Shown: positions 31,909 through 40,439 of the stretch, one piece after another
Numbering within the stretch: the stretch's first letter is position 1
Layout of the letters: each line of letters begins with the position of its first letter
NCBI GenBank assembly: GCA_050485645.1
Contig: JBJHBT010000032.1
Span: 1-43,589 of the forward strand
DNA from: JBJHBP01 sp050485645
GTDB taxonomy: Bacteria; Pseudomonadota; Gammaproteobacteria; Steroidobacterales; Rariloculaceae
DNA: 43,589 nucleotides
Direction: 5' to 3'
The notes under the pieces: generated by a model
Seen by the model: only the letters and a program-made list of their open reading frames with translations
Databases searched by the model: none
Told to the model about the DNA's origin: nothing
Translations under genes and position numbers: made by a program

Positions 31909-32987
31909 TGCGCCCCGTAATCGTCGACAAGATCGCATCCGTTGCCGTGGACGCGGACCTGGGCCGGGAAATCCGCGTCAGCGACGACATTCCATGCGAA
32001 GAAGGCGTGCTGATCGCCGTCGAGGTGCTCACCAGCAAGTCGACGTACAACACGCTGGAGCTCACCAGCGGTCGCATGGCCAAAGTACGTCGCGGCGACG
32101 TGATCGTCGGTGCCCTTGGTCATCGCAAAGCGCTGTTCGGCTACTCCGGCCATCTGCCCACCGAACTCAAACCCGGCGATGTGATTCAGCTGCTGAATCT
32201 GGGCGGTGTCATGGGCATCTGCGACTCGATCAATCCGGAACACGGCGTGCCGTTCGATTGCCGCGTGCTCGGCGTGGTGCTGCAGTTTCCGTATCTCGGT
32301 GAACGGGTCGGTGTGCCGGCGCGGATCGGCCGCGAGCCGCTGCGCGACGACGAGCCGGTAACGCTCAATGGCACGCCGGTCATTGCCATTGCCGGCACCT
32401 GCATGGATTCGGGCAAGACCGCGGCGGCCAGCGCGATCATCAGCCGTTTCCGTCACAACGGCCTCACCGTGGACGCCTTCAAATCCACTGGTGTCGCGCT
32501 GCGCCGCGACATCCTGGCGATGGAGGACGCCGGCGCGCGCCACACGGCGATCTTTACCGATCTCGGCGTCGTGGCAACCACTTCGCGCAATGCACCGGCG
32601 CTGACACGCAGGCTGCTGACGCTGCTCGGCCAGCAGCGGGCCGATGCGATCGTGTTCGAGCTCGGGGACGGGCTGCTGGGTGCTTACGGCGTCGAGGCCA
32701 TTCTGCGTGACGAGGCGATCCGCAACCAGCTGTCGGCGCTGGTGCTGTGCGCCAACGACCCGGTGGCTGCCTGGGGCGGTGTGAAGCTGCTGCGCGAGGA
32801 TTTCGGGGTTGAGCCCACCGTGGTGACGGGCCCCGCCACCGACAACCTGGTTGGCGTAGACATCATCCGCGAGCGTTCCAACGTAGCGGCCCTGAACGCG
32901 ATGACACATGGCGCGGAGCTGGCCGACCTGCTGCAGAAGGCGATCGGTCTGGGTGATCGTATCGCGCCGCCCATGGCCACGGGCTGA
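31908..32987 (+). CDS. Two-domain P-loop NTPase of unknown function in the arg operon
   Basis: 359 residues. The N-terminal ~150 residues are beta-rich (VLIAVEVLTSKSTYNTLELT; RRGDVIVGALGHRKALFGYS; KPGDVIQLLNLGGVMGICDS). The C-terminal half is a P-loop NTPase with Walker A GTCMDSGKT (163-171), a downstream KSTGVALRRDIL switch-like segment, then VFELGDGLLG and LVLCANDPVAAWGG. The fold resembles MobB/dethiobiotin-synthetase/DUF1611-type P-loop proteins, but I do not recognise an assigned family. ATG 31908 overlaps the argG stop, implying dosage coupling. It does not look like a deacylase or an acetyltransferase, the two steps missing from this cluster; a regulatory, activating or metabolite-binding role is open. 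Confidence 0.85.
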   Translation: MRPVIVDKIASVAVDADLGREIRVSDDIPCEEGVLIAVEVLTSKSTYNTLELTSGRMAKVRRGDVIVGALGHRKALFGYSGHLPTELKPGDVIQLLNLGGVMGICDSINPEHGVPFDCRVLGVVLQFPYLGERVGVPARIGREPLRDDEPVTLNGTPVIAIAGTCMDSGKTAAASAIISRFRHNGLTVDAFKSTGVALRRDILAMEDAGARHTAIFTDLGVVATTSRNAPALTRRLLTLLGQQRADAIVFELGDGLLGAYGVEAILRDEAIRNQLSALVLCANDPVAAWGGVKLLREDFGVEPTVVTGPATDNLVGVDIIRERSNVAALNAMTHGAELADLLQKAIGLGDRIAPPMATG

Positions 32988-33058
32988 CCGGCGTCATGCC
33001 TGGTCGACGCCGCACTTACCGCGATGACTGACAACCGACTTCCAATGAACGACCCATC

Positions 33059-34126
33059 ATGAACGATCAAATATCATGGCCGGTGCTGGTTCTCGGCGGA
33101 TCCGGATACGTGGCCGGCGAAATGCTGCGCCTGGTCGCCGCGCACCCGAACCTGCGTCTGGGCGCCGCGGTTTCCACCAGCCAGGGCGGCGAACCGATTG
33201 CGTCGGTGTTCGCGCATCTGGCGCCGGTCTACCGCGATACGCCCTTCGTCACGCTGGAGGCCGCGATCGAGCAGCTCGGGCGCGCACCGCACTGGCTGGT
33301 ACTGTCCGCCGCGCCGCATGGCGCGTCGGCATCACTGGTCGCCAGTCTGTTGTCCGCCGCCGAGACGGCCGGCGTGCAGCTGACCGTTGTCGATGCCTCG
33401 GCCGACTATCGCTTCCGTGATCTGGATCTGTACGCTCAGGTGTACGGTCACGCGCATCCCGAGGCCGCGCTCAACGAGCAGTTCGCCTGCGCCGTGCCCG
33501 AGCACGCGCCGACGATTGCCAGGCCGCATGTGGCCCATCCGGGCTGTTTCGCCACCGCCATGCTGCTGGCCATCGTACCGCTGCTGGCGGCCGACCTGGC
33601 TGAGCCGGAGTTCTACGTCAGCGCGGTCACCGGCAGCACCGGCGCCGGACGCACGCCACGCGACACCACGCACCATCCCGAGCGCCAGAGCAATCTGTTC
33701 GCGTATCAGGCGCTGGTGCATCGTCATGCGCCGGAAGTTGCCGCGCTTGCCGGCGAAGCCACCGGCCGCGACATCAAACTGCACTTCGTGCCGCATTCGG
33801 GTGCCTTTGCCCGAGGTATCCACGCCACGGTGTTCGCGCGGCCCAAAGCTGGCGTGAAGCTTGCCGACGTGCACGAAGCCTGCGCCGGGTTCTACCGCAG
33901 CTCACCGTTCGTGCAGGTGCTGAACACCGCGCCGCGCATCAAGGATGTGGCGGCCAGCAACTATGCCGCGCTGGGTGCGCAGATGGACGCCGACAGCATC
34001 GTGATGCTGTCTGTCATCGACAACCTGCTCAAGGGCGCCGCCGGCGGCTCGGTGCAGTGGGCCAACCGCCTGCTCGGCCTGCCCGAACACACAGGTCTCG
34101 TGCAGCCGGCGTCGGGCTGGATCTAG
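33059..34126 (+). CDS. argC: N-acyl-gamma-glutamyl-phosphate reductase ArgC
   Basis: NADPH-dependent reduction of acylglutamyl phosphate to the semialdehyde. 355 residues. The nucleotide loop reads LGGSGYVAGEMLRL; the catalytic Cys163 lies in HPGCFATAM and the His in the downstream FVPHSGAFARGIH segment; RQSNLFAY and NLLKGAAGGSVQ are family signatures. The cognate substrate may be N-acetyl or N-succinyl, depending on the carbamoyltransferase downstream. Preceded by a 71-bp gap after the P-loop gene. Confidence 0.95.
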   Translation: MNDQISWPVLVLGGSGYVAGEMLRLVAAHPNLRLGAAVSTSQGGEPIASVFAHLAPVYRDTPFVTLEAAIEQLGRAPHWLVLSAAPHGASASLVASLLSAAETAGVQLTVVDASADYRFRDLDLYAQVYGHAHPEAALNEQFACAVPEHAPTIARPHVAHPGCFATAMLLAIVPLLAADLAEPEFYVSAVTGSTGAGRTPRDTTHHPERQSNLFAYQALVHRHAPEVAALAGEATGRDIKLHFVPHSGAFARGIHATVFARPKAGVKLADVHEACAGFYRSSPFVQVLNTAPRIKDVAASNYAALGAQMDADSIVMLSVIDNLLKGAAGGSVQWANRLLGLPEHTGLVQPASGWI

Positions 34127-34153
34127 TCGGGCTGGAACCGGAAAGGAATCACC

Positions 34154-35320
34154 ATGACCGCCCCTGATAACCGCAGGACCGCCAATCTCACCGAGGTGTA
34201 TCCGATGTTGCCCTTCACTCCCGAGCGCGGCGAAGGCGTGTTCATCGAGGATGCATCCGGCCGCCGTGTGCTGGATTTTTATGGTGGCCACGCGGTCGCC
34301 TCTCTCGGCTATGGGCATCCCGCGCTCACCAGCGCCATTGCCGAACAGGCGCGCACGCTGCACTTCCAGAGCAATGTGGTACCGCTGCGCATCCGCGATG
34401 AGGCGGCGGAGGCGGTGGCGGCGTTCGCACCACAAGGGCTGACCCGCGTGTTCTTCGTGAACAGCGGCGCCGAAGCCAACGAGAACGCGCTCAAACTCGC
34501 ACTGGCGGTAACCGGACGTCCCAAGGTGGTTGCCATCGAAAGTTCGTTCCACGGCCGCACGGCCGCCGCCGCGGCAGTGACCTGGGGTGCACGCAACAGC
34601 TGGTACGGCTTCCCGAACACGCCGATGGAAGTGCAGTTCGTGCCCCGTGGCGACATCGCTGCACTGCACGCCGCCGTGGATCAGCGCACCGCGGCGCTGA
34701 TCGTGGAGCCGGTGCAGGGACAGGCGGGCGCCTATGTGCTCGGCCGGGCGTTTCTGCACGCGGCCCGTGAGGCCTGTGATCGTGCCGGCGCGATGCTGAT
34801 TTTCGACGAAGTGCAGACCGGCGCCGGGCGGCTCGGTGCGAACTTCGGCGCTACGCTGTACGAAGTACGACCCGACCTGCTCACGGTCGCCAAGGCATTG
34901 GGTGGCGGTTTTCCGTGTGGCGCGACGATCATGACGCAGGCCCTGGCGGGCGAGCTCGGACCAGGACAGCTGGGCACGACGTTCGGCGGCGGGCCGCTGG
35001 CCTGCGCCGCCATCAAGGCTACGCTCGAGGCTATCGAGAGTCAGAGTCTGGTTGCGAACGCGCGCGCCATGTCCGCGCTGATCCGCGAGCGTTGCCGGAT
35101 CGGCCCCGTTACCGCGATCCAGGGCGAGGGCCTGCTGCTCGGTCTGCGCACCACGCCGCGCGCTGCCGCGGTGCGTGATGCGCTGCTGGCGCGCGACATA
35201 CTCACCGGCACCAGCGCGGATCCGCATATCCTGCGTCTGTTGCCGCCGCTGATTCTTGAAGCCGAACACGTGGAACAGCTTGTCCAGGCACTGGAGGACC
35301 TTGCCGATGAACCGCTTTAA
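34154..35320 (+). CDS. argD: Acetylornithine (succinylornithine) aminotransferase ArgD
   Basis: PLP-dependent class III aminotransferase, 388 residues. The Schiff-base lysine is Lys247 in VAKALGGGFPCGAT; Asp218 in LIFDEVQTG pairs with the PLP nitrogen; FFVNSGAEANENALKLA and SFHGRT are typical. Carries AAGGAA upstream of ATG 34154. Its end overlaps the argF' start by 14 nt. Confidence 0.95.
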   Translation: MTAPDNRRTANLTEVYPMLPFTPERGEGVFIEDASGRRVLDFYGGHAVASLGYGHPALTSAIAEQARTLHFQSNVVPLRIRDEAAEAVAAFAPQGLTRVFFVNSGAEANENALKLALAVTGRPKVVAIESSFHGRTAAAAAVTWGARNSWYGFPNTPMEVQFVPRGDIAALHAAVDQRTAALIVEPVQGQAGAYVLGRAFLHAAREACDRAGAMLIFDEVQTGAGRLGANFGATLYEVRPDLLTVAKALGGGFPCGATIMTQALAGELGPGQLGTTFGGGPLACAAIKATLEAIESQSLVANARAMSALIRERCRIGPVTAIQGEGLLLGLRTTPRAAAVRDALLARDILTGTSADPHILRLLPPLILEAEHVEQLVQALEDLADEPL

Positions 35321-36308
35321 CGATCTCGCCGATCTTTCGGCCGAGCAGATTCGCGATCTGGTCGAACTGGCCGCGCATCTGGACAAACATCCGGAGCCGA
35401 GGGCGCTGGAGGGCAAGGTGCTGTCGCTGCTGTTTCTGAGTCCATCGCTGCGTACGATGGCGTCGTTTCAGGCGGCGATGGTACGGCTCGGCGGAGGCTC
35501 GTTCGTGATCTCGCCGGAGATGTCCATCCATGGTCTGGAAACGCGCCACGGCATCGTCATGGACGGCGTAGCCGCCGAGCACATCCGTGAAGCTGTGCCG
35601 GTGATCGCTTCCTATGGCGATGCGATCGGGATTCGCGCGTTCGCCGAGCGACGCAATCTTGAGCACGATGTGGCCGACAACGACTTCAACGAACTCACCG
35701 CGCTGGTCGACAAGCCTTACATCAACATGGAGTCGGCCATTCATCATCCCTGCCAGAGTCTGGCGGACTGGAAGACCATGGATGAACTCGGCGTTCCGGG
35801 CAATGGCGGACGTTTCGTGCTGTCGTGGGCCTACCACCCCAAGGCGCTGCCATTGGCGGTGCCGTCGTCCACGGTGCAGATGGCCGCGATGCGTGGCATG
35901 GATGTGGTGGTGCTGCGACCGGAAGGTTTCGAGCTGCCAGACCCGATCATGAACAGGGCGCGGCAGGCAGCCGCGGCCAGCGGTGGCAGCGTCACCGAAA
36001 CCGCCAACCGCGACGAAGCGATGCAGGGTGCGCATGTGATCTACGCGAAGTCCTGGTCGTCAACGCGCCACTACGGCGACAGGGTCGGTGACCAGAATCT
36101 GCGCGAGCCACTGGTGTCGTGGTGCGTGGACGAACCCTGGTTCGCGAACGCGCTGCCCGACTGCCGCTTCATGCACTGCCTGCCGGTACGCCGTGGTGTC
36201 GTCGTCGCCGACCGTATACTGGATGGCCCGCGCAGTGTGGTGATCCAGGAGGCACGCAACCGCATGCTGGTGCAGATGGCCGTGCTCTATAGAATGTTGA
36301 AAGGCTGA
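35307..36308 (+). CDS. argF': N-acyl-ornithine carbamoyltransferase (AOTC/SOTC type)
   Basis: 333 residues, starting at ATG 35307 after a good GGAGGA inside the end of argD. The carbamoyl-phosphate motif is SPSLRT (45-50) where ordinary OTC has STRT, the ornithine side has HHPCQ (146-150), and MHCLPVRRG (289-297) carries the acyl-type loop. The position equivalent to Glu92 of X. campestris AOTC (acetyl-selective) is Ala90 in MDGVAAEH; Bacteroides SOTC has Pro there. Where X. campestris has the carboxylated Lys302 (VQKAI), this protein has Met (MLVQMAVL). Overall phrasing (RPEGFELPDP, MHCLPVRR) is nearer to my memory of the Bacteroides succinylornithine enzyme. Acyl group therefore undecided. 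Confidence 0.88.
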   Translation: MNRFNDLADLSAEQIRDLVELAAHLDKHPEPRALEGKVLSLLFLSPSLRTMASFQAAMVRLGGGSFVISPEMSIHGLETRHGIVMDGVAAEHIREAVPVIASYGDAIGIRAFAERRNLEHDVADNDFNELTALVDKPYINMESAIHHPCQSLADWKTMDELGVPGNGGRFVLSWAYHPKALPLAVPSSTVQMAAMRGMDVVVLRPEGFELPDPIMNRARQAAAASGGSVTETANRDEAMQGAHVIYAKSWSSTRHYGDRVGDQNLREPLVSWCVDEPWFANALPDCRFMHCLPVRRGVVVADRILDGPRSVVIQEARNRMLVQMAVLYRMLKG

Positions 36309-36313
36309 ACAAG

Positions 36314-37252
36314 ATGACCAGACTCTCAGGCAGCGAACGCGCAATCGTCGTCACCGCACTCAGGCACGCGGTGCCGTACATCCGCATGTACAAACGCAAG
36401 GTCTTCGTATTGAAGGCCGGTGGTGACGCATTCAGTACACCCGAACAGACCCGGCTGTTCGTCGAGCAGATCGGTATCCTGCATCAGGTGGGCATCCGTG
36501 TCGTGCTCGTGCACGGGGGTGGGCCGCAGTCCACGGCGCTGGCGCAGAAGCTGGGCATCGAGACGCAGTTTGTCGATGGTCGGCGCGTCACCGACGAACG
36601 TGCGCTGGAAGTCGCCACGATGGTGCTGAACGGCGACATTAACACGCGCATCCTCGCCGCGTGCCGTGACCTGGATGTCCCGGCAGTGGGCATCAGTGGT
36701 GTGGATGCCGGGATGATCCGCGCGCGCAAGCGTCCACCGGTGACACGTGAAGGCAAGCGCGGCACGGTGGACTACGGCTTCGTCGGCGACATCGAGTCGG
36801 TGGATCCGTCCGTGCTGCTGACGCAGCTCGACGACGGTCTGGTGCCGGTGATCAGCCCGATCTCGGCCGATGAATCCGGCACGCTGCTGAACATCAATGC
36901 CGATACCGTGGCCGCGGCGGTCGCCTGCTCGCTGGGCGCGGAGAAACTGATGCTGGCCACCGGCGCGCCGGGCATTCTCGAGTCGCTGCAGGACCCGCGG
37001 TCGCTGATTTCATATGTCGACCGCGCCGGCCTTGCACGCCTGCGCGACGAGGGCCGACTGCAGGACGGCATGCTGCCGAAGGTCGCGGCGATCGAGAAGG
37101 CGCTGGCCGGCGGCGTGCCGCGCGTGCACGTGATCTCGTATGCGCTGCCCGACAGCCTGCTGCTGGAAATCTTCACGAACGAAGGCAACGGCACGCTGGT
37201 GGTCAACGACATCAAGCAGCTGACGCCCGAGGAAAAGTCCTCGCAGGGCTGA
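36314..37252 (+). CDS. argB: N-acylglutamate kinase ArgB
   Basis: Amino-acid-kinase family, 312 residues. Conserved segments: FVLKAGGDAF, VRVVLVHGGGPQSTALAQKLG with one substitution, the ISGVDAGMIRARKRPP region, LNINADTVAAAVA and KLMLATGAPGIL. The protein is the kinase domain alone, with no appended GNAT acetyltransferase domain like the one seen in some Xanthomonadales. It begins 5 nt after argF'. Confidence 0.94.
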   Translation: MTRLSGSERAIVVTALRHAVPYIRMYKRKVFVLKAGGDAFSTPEQTRLFVEQIGILHQVGIRVVLVHGGGPQSTALAQKLGIETQFVDGRRVTDERALEVATMVLNGDINTRILAACRDLDVPAVGISGVDAGMIRARKRPPVTREGKRGTVDYGFVGDIESVDPSVLLTQLDDGLVPVISPISADESGTLLNINADTVAAAVACSLGAEKLMLATGAPGILESLQDPRSLISYVDRAGLARLRDEGRLQDGMLPKVAAIEKALAGGVPRVHVISYALPDSLLLEIFTNEGNGTLVVNDIKQLTPEEKSSQG

Positions 37253-37297
37253 CAGCACGTTACATGAGCGCGTCCCCGAAGACGGAAGACTGAGAGC

Positions 37298-38503
37298 ATG
37301 GCAAGACTGTGGGAAAAAGGCCTGCCGCTGGATCAGCGCATCCTGCGCTTCACCGCCGGCGAGGATCACCAGCTCGATGCGCGACTGGTACCCTACGACG
37401 TCAGGGCGTCGCAGGCGCATGCGCGCATGCTGGCCGCACAGGGTCTGCTCGACGCCGCCGACGCCGACGCGATCTGCGATGGACTGGACGCACTGGCCGC
37501 CTCACACGCGGCCGGCGAGTGGCGTATCGAGCTCGAGGACGAGGACGTTCACAGTGCACTGGAACGTCACCTCACCGCGCGCATCGGCGAGGCGGGCGGC
37601 CGCGTGCATCTGGGCCGTTCACGCAACGACCAGGTGCTGGTCGCGCTGCGTCTGTACATGAAGGATGCGGTTGCCCGGCTGGGCACCGCTGCCGACGACG
37701 TGATCGCCGCGCTGCATCAGCTGGCGAACGACCAGGGCGACATCGCGCTGCCCGGCTACACCCACATGCAGCCGGCGATGCCCAGCTCCGTGGCGCTGTG
37801 GGCCGGCGGGTTCGCCACGGAGCTGACCGACGATCGCGACGGACTGCTAGCCGCATGCCGCCGCGTCGACCGCAATCCGCTCGGTTCGGCCGCCGGCTAT
37901 GGCGTGCCCGGTCTGCCGCTGGATCGCGATGCCACTTGCCGGGCACTGGGCTTTGCGGGCAATCACGAGCCGGTCACCGCCGTGCAGCTCAGCCGCGGCA
38001 AGGCCGAGGCGACGATCGTGTTCGAGCTGGCGCTGATGCTCGGCGACCTGGGCAGGCTGGCCGCCGATCTGCTGCTGTTCTACACGGAGGAGTTCGCGTT
38101 CGTCACGCTGCCGGGCGAGATGACCACCGGCTCGTCGATCATGCCGCAGAAGCGCAATCCGGATGTGTTCGAACTGCTGCGCGGCGCGCACGCCACCGCG
38201 AACGGTGCACTGGTGGAACTGCTCGGCATCACCGCCAAGCTCACGTCCGGCTATCATCGCGACCTGCAACGCATCAAGGCACCGCTGTTCCGCACGCTGG
38301 ACCTGGCGTCGGACTGTCTGACCATTGCCGCGCACGCGCTGGCCGGTGTGCGTTTCAGGCCGGAGAACATCGCACTGGCCGACGAACTGTATGCCGCCGA
38401 ACGCGCCAACGCGCTGGTGATCGGCGAAGGCATTCCGTTTCGCGAAGCTTACCGGCGTGTCGCGGCGGAACTGGCGACGAAGAAAGACGGGGCGGGCCAA
38501 TGA
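37298..38503 (+). CDS. argH: Argininosuccinate lyase ArgH
   Basis: Final step of arginine synthesis, member of the fumarase/aspartase superfamily. 401 residues, short compared with about 455 in most bacteria: the sequence stops soon after the last core helix, so the C-terminal cap domain is reduced. The signature GSSIMPQKRNP is at 278-288, with the catalytic Ser in GSS; His156 lies in GYTHMQPA. RVHLGRSRNDQV is the first conserved region. Overlaps lptM (ATGA). Confidence 0.93.
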   Translation: MARLWEKGLPLDQRILRFTAGEDHQLDARLVPYDVRASQAHARMLAAQGLLDAADADAICDGLDALAASHAAGEWRIELEDEDVHSALERHLTARIGEAGGRVHLGRSRNDQVLVALRLYMKDAVARLGTAADDVIAALHQLANDQGDIALPGYTHMQPAMPSSVALWAGGFATELTDDRDGLLAACRRVDRNPLGSAAGYGVPGLPLDRDATCRALGFAGNHEPVTAVQLSRGKAEATIVFELALMLGDLGRLAADLLLFYTEEFAFVTLPGEMTTGSSIMPQKRNPDVFELLRGAHATANGALVELLGITAKLTSGYHRDLQRIKAPLFRTLDLASDCLTIAAHALAGVRFRPENIALADELYAAERANALVIGEGIPFREAYRRVAAELATKKDGAGQ

Positions 38504-38715
38504 TGCGCACCGCTTCGCAGCGCATGGTCATCGTACTGCTTGCGGCACTGCTGGTCGTGATGCTCGGCGGTTGCGGCCAGAAAGGGCCGCTGATGCTGCC
38601 GGGTGATCAGGATGCGCGTACGGGTGCGCCCGCCGGTGGTGCGCAACCGGGCGGTGAGTCGCCGGATGAGGACGAGGAAGAGTCCGCCACCGGTGCGCAG
38701 CGAGAGCCGCGTTAG
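38500..38715 (+). CDS. lptM: LPS-assembly lipoprotein LptM (YifL-like)
   Basis: 71-residue lipoprotein with a lipobox (MLGGC) and the exact family motif GCGQKGPLMLPGD after the lipidated Cys. LptM assists assembly of the LptDE LPS translocon. The C-terminal part is disordered, rich in Glu/Gly. ATG 38500 overlaps the argH stop. In many gammaproteobacteria lptM is followed by lysA and dapF; here the next 150 bp do not begin a lysA gene. Confidence 0.92.
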   Translation: MMRTASQRMVIVLLAALLVVMLGGCGQKGPLMLPGDQDARTGAPAGGAQPGGESPDEDEEESATGAQREPR

Positions 38716-38869
38716 AATAGCGGTGCCCGCATGCGCGCTCGTATTCGGGGGCGCCAGCCTTGCAGCATTCATTGCCCGGGTACGAGATGATTTTCGCATC
38801 GATGCGATGCTGGCGCAGATCATGCTGGTATGAAAGACGGAAAGTCCGGGCAACTTCAGGTCCGGTTCT

Positions 38870-39244
38870 CTACACGAGTTCGATGACCGGACCGTATGCC
38901 TGAAGCACGTTGTCGTTGGTAAGAAGGATCAGCGGCTCGGTCAACGCCTGCGCGACGAGCATGCGATCGAAGGGATCCCTGTGTATCGGGGGCAGACCGG
39001 CAACCCTCGCCGCGTGTTCTCCCGTCACTGGCAGTAGCGCAAAGCCGGCCGGTATCAGGGCGTCCAGCACTTCCGCCGGATCGGCCTGAAGCTTCCCGAT
39101 TGCTGTCTTGATGCTGATCTCCCAGATCGAAGCGGCACTGACATGGACCTCCGAGTCGTCGATACGTCTGCGAGCACGGCGTGAAAGTCGCGATGGCATC
39201 CCCAATGCCCACAGCAGCAGGTGTGTATCGAGCAGTGTGCGCAT
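38870..39244 (-). CDS. PIN-domain toxin, VapC type
   Basis: 124 residues, the standard single PIN domain of VapC-like toxins. The acidic residues of the RNase site are visible: Asp6 in LLDTHLLLW, Glu42 in SIWEISIK, Asp90 and Asp93 in HRDPFDRMLVAQA and Asp111 in LTNDN. Such toxins cleave specific RNAs (often tRNA) unless bound by antitoxin. The start lies 2 bp after the stop of the antitoxin gene, so they are co-translated. Confidence 0.92.
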   Translation of the reverse strand: MRTLLDTHLLLWALGMPSRLSRRARRRIDDSEVHVSAASIWEISIKTAIGKLQADPAEVLDALIPAGFALLPVTGEHAARVAGLPPIHRDPFDRMLVAQALTEPLILLTNDNVLQAYGPVIELV

Positions 39245-39246
39245 CC

Positions 39247-39486
39247 TCAGCGGCCTTCGAAATCGGCAAGCACTTCGTCGGCAAGCGGCTCATTGAAGTC
39301 GTTCGGCACTTTGATCCTGCCTTTCAGCAGACCGAGCTTCTTTTTCGATACCGGCGCAGCGATGGGACTCAACCTCGCCATAGGCTTGCCGGATTTCGCG
39401 ATGATCACCTCGGCGCCCGCTGCCACTTCGTCGACGATGCGGGAGAGTTGGGTCTTGGCCTCATGGATGTTGATCACGGTACTCAT
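39247..39486 (-). CDS. Phd/YefM-type antitoxin
   Basis: 79 residues. N-terminal Phd-like DNA-binding region (STVINIHEAKTQLSRIVDEV; AAGAEVIIAKSGKPMARLSP) and a short Lys/Asp-rich tail that would bind the PIN toxin. ATG 39486 is preferred to an in-frame start at 39507. First gene of the toxin-antitoxin pair; such antitoxins repress their own promoter. Confidence 0.9.
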   Translation of the reverse strand: MSTVINIHEAKTQLSRIVDEVAAGAEVIIAKSGKPMARLSPIAAPVSKKKLGLLKGRIKVPNDFNEPLADEVLADFEGR

Positions 39487-39509
39487 GAAAGTATCCAGCT
39501 GAACCAACC

Positions 39510-39533
39510 AAACTAAACTAAACTAAGTCTAGT
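39510..39533 (-). promoter_or_regulatory. Repeats and dyad at the antitoxin promoter
   Basis: Three tandem AAACT units (39510-39524) run into the imperfect palindrome ACTAAGTCTAGT (39522-39533), in an AT-rich patch 24-47 bp upstream of the antitoxin start. The layout suggests an autoregulatory operator. Confidence 0.45.
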
Positions 39534-39609
39534 CCTTTTCTGATGGCACGACAATGCCCCGAAACAGGCAGCTAACCACTGCTTCGGGACACCAGCAGGC
39601 CACCGGACC

Positions 39610-39659
39610 TATACTACGCAGCGCCCGGAAGCGACGGGCTGAGGGGTAACAGACAGGAG
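39610..39659 (+). promoter_or_regulatory. -10-like box and ribosome site of the ABC operon
   Basis: TATACT at 39610-39615 without a good -35. The ribosome site AGGAGA (39654-39659) precedes ATG 39669 by nine bases. The same TATACT occurs before ubiE. Confidence 0.35.
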
Positions 39660-39668
39660 ACCGGCCAC

Positions 39669-40439
39669 ATGGGTCCCGCCATCGAAACGGAGAAGCTGAC
39701 CCGATACTTCAACGGCTTCTGCGCCGTTGACGGCATCGATCTGCGCGTCGAGCGCGGCACGTTCTACGGCTTTCTCGGTCCGAACGGTGCCGGCAAGTCC
39801 ACGACGATCAAGATGCTGACCGGACTCATGGCCGCATCGGGCGGTCACGCGCGCGTGCTTGGCAGAAACGTCTTCGAGGTCGACGATGCGCTGGAGCTGA
39901 AGCGCGCCATCGGCGTCGTGCCGGAGAATCTGGCGCTGTTCGACAATCTCACCGCGCGTGAATATCTCACCTTCGTCGGCCGGATGTACCTGATGCCTAT
40001 CGCAACGATCCGTCAGCGCATCGAGGAGCTGCTGCAGCTGATGGGTCTGGACGATGCGGAAAAGAAGCTGACGATCGAGTATTCGCACGGCATGAAGAAG
40101 AAACTCGCGCTCGGCGCGGCGCTGCTGCCGGGTCCCGAGCTGCTGTTTCTGGACGAACCCTTCGAAGGCGTCGACGCGGTGGCCTCGCGCACCATTCGCG
40201 ACATGCTCGCGGACTACGTGCGCCGCGGTGCGACGGTGTTCCTCACGTCCCATGTGCTGGACGTCGTCGAGAAGCTCTGCACGCATGTGGGCGTCATCGC
40301 CGGCGGCAAGCTCGTCGAGCAGGCTTCCCTCGATGACATCCGACGGGGTGGATCGCTCGAGGAGCGCTTCCTTCAGACCGTCGGCGCGGACAGGGGAGCG
40401 TCGCGCAAGCTTTCCTGGCTCGACGAGGCGGCCCCTTGA
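39669..40439 (+). CDS. ABC transporter ATP-binding protein
   Basis: 256 residues. Walker A is GPNGAGKST (about 37-45), Walker B LLFLDEPF, and the switch His lies in TSHVLD. The signature motif normally LSGGQ reads YSHGM (EYSHGMKKKLALGAALL), a known variant among ABC-2-type exporters of the CcmA/YhaQ kind. Coupled to the permease that follows: the TGA overlaps a TTG start. Confidence 0.93.
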   Translation: MGPAIETEKLTRYFNGFCAVDGIDLRVERGTFYGFLGPNGAGKSTTIKMLTGLMAASGGHARVLGRNVFEVDDALELKRAIGVVPENLALFDNLTAREYLTFVGRMYLMPIATIRQRIEELLQLMGLDDAEKKLTIEYSHGMKKKLALGAALLPGPELLFLDEPFEGVDAVASRTIRDMLADYVRRGATVFLTSHVLDVVEKLCTHVGVIAGGKLVEQASLDDIRRGGSLEERFLQTVGADRGASRKLSWLDEAAP

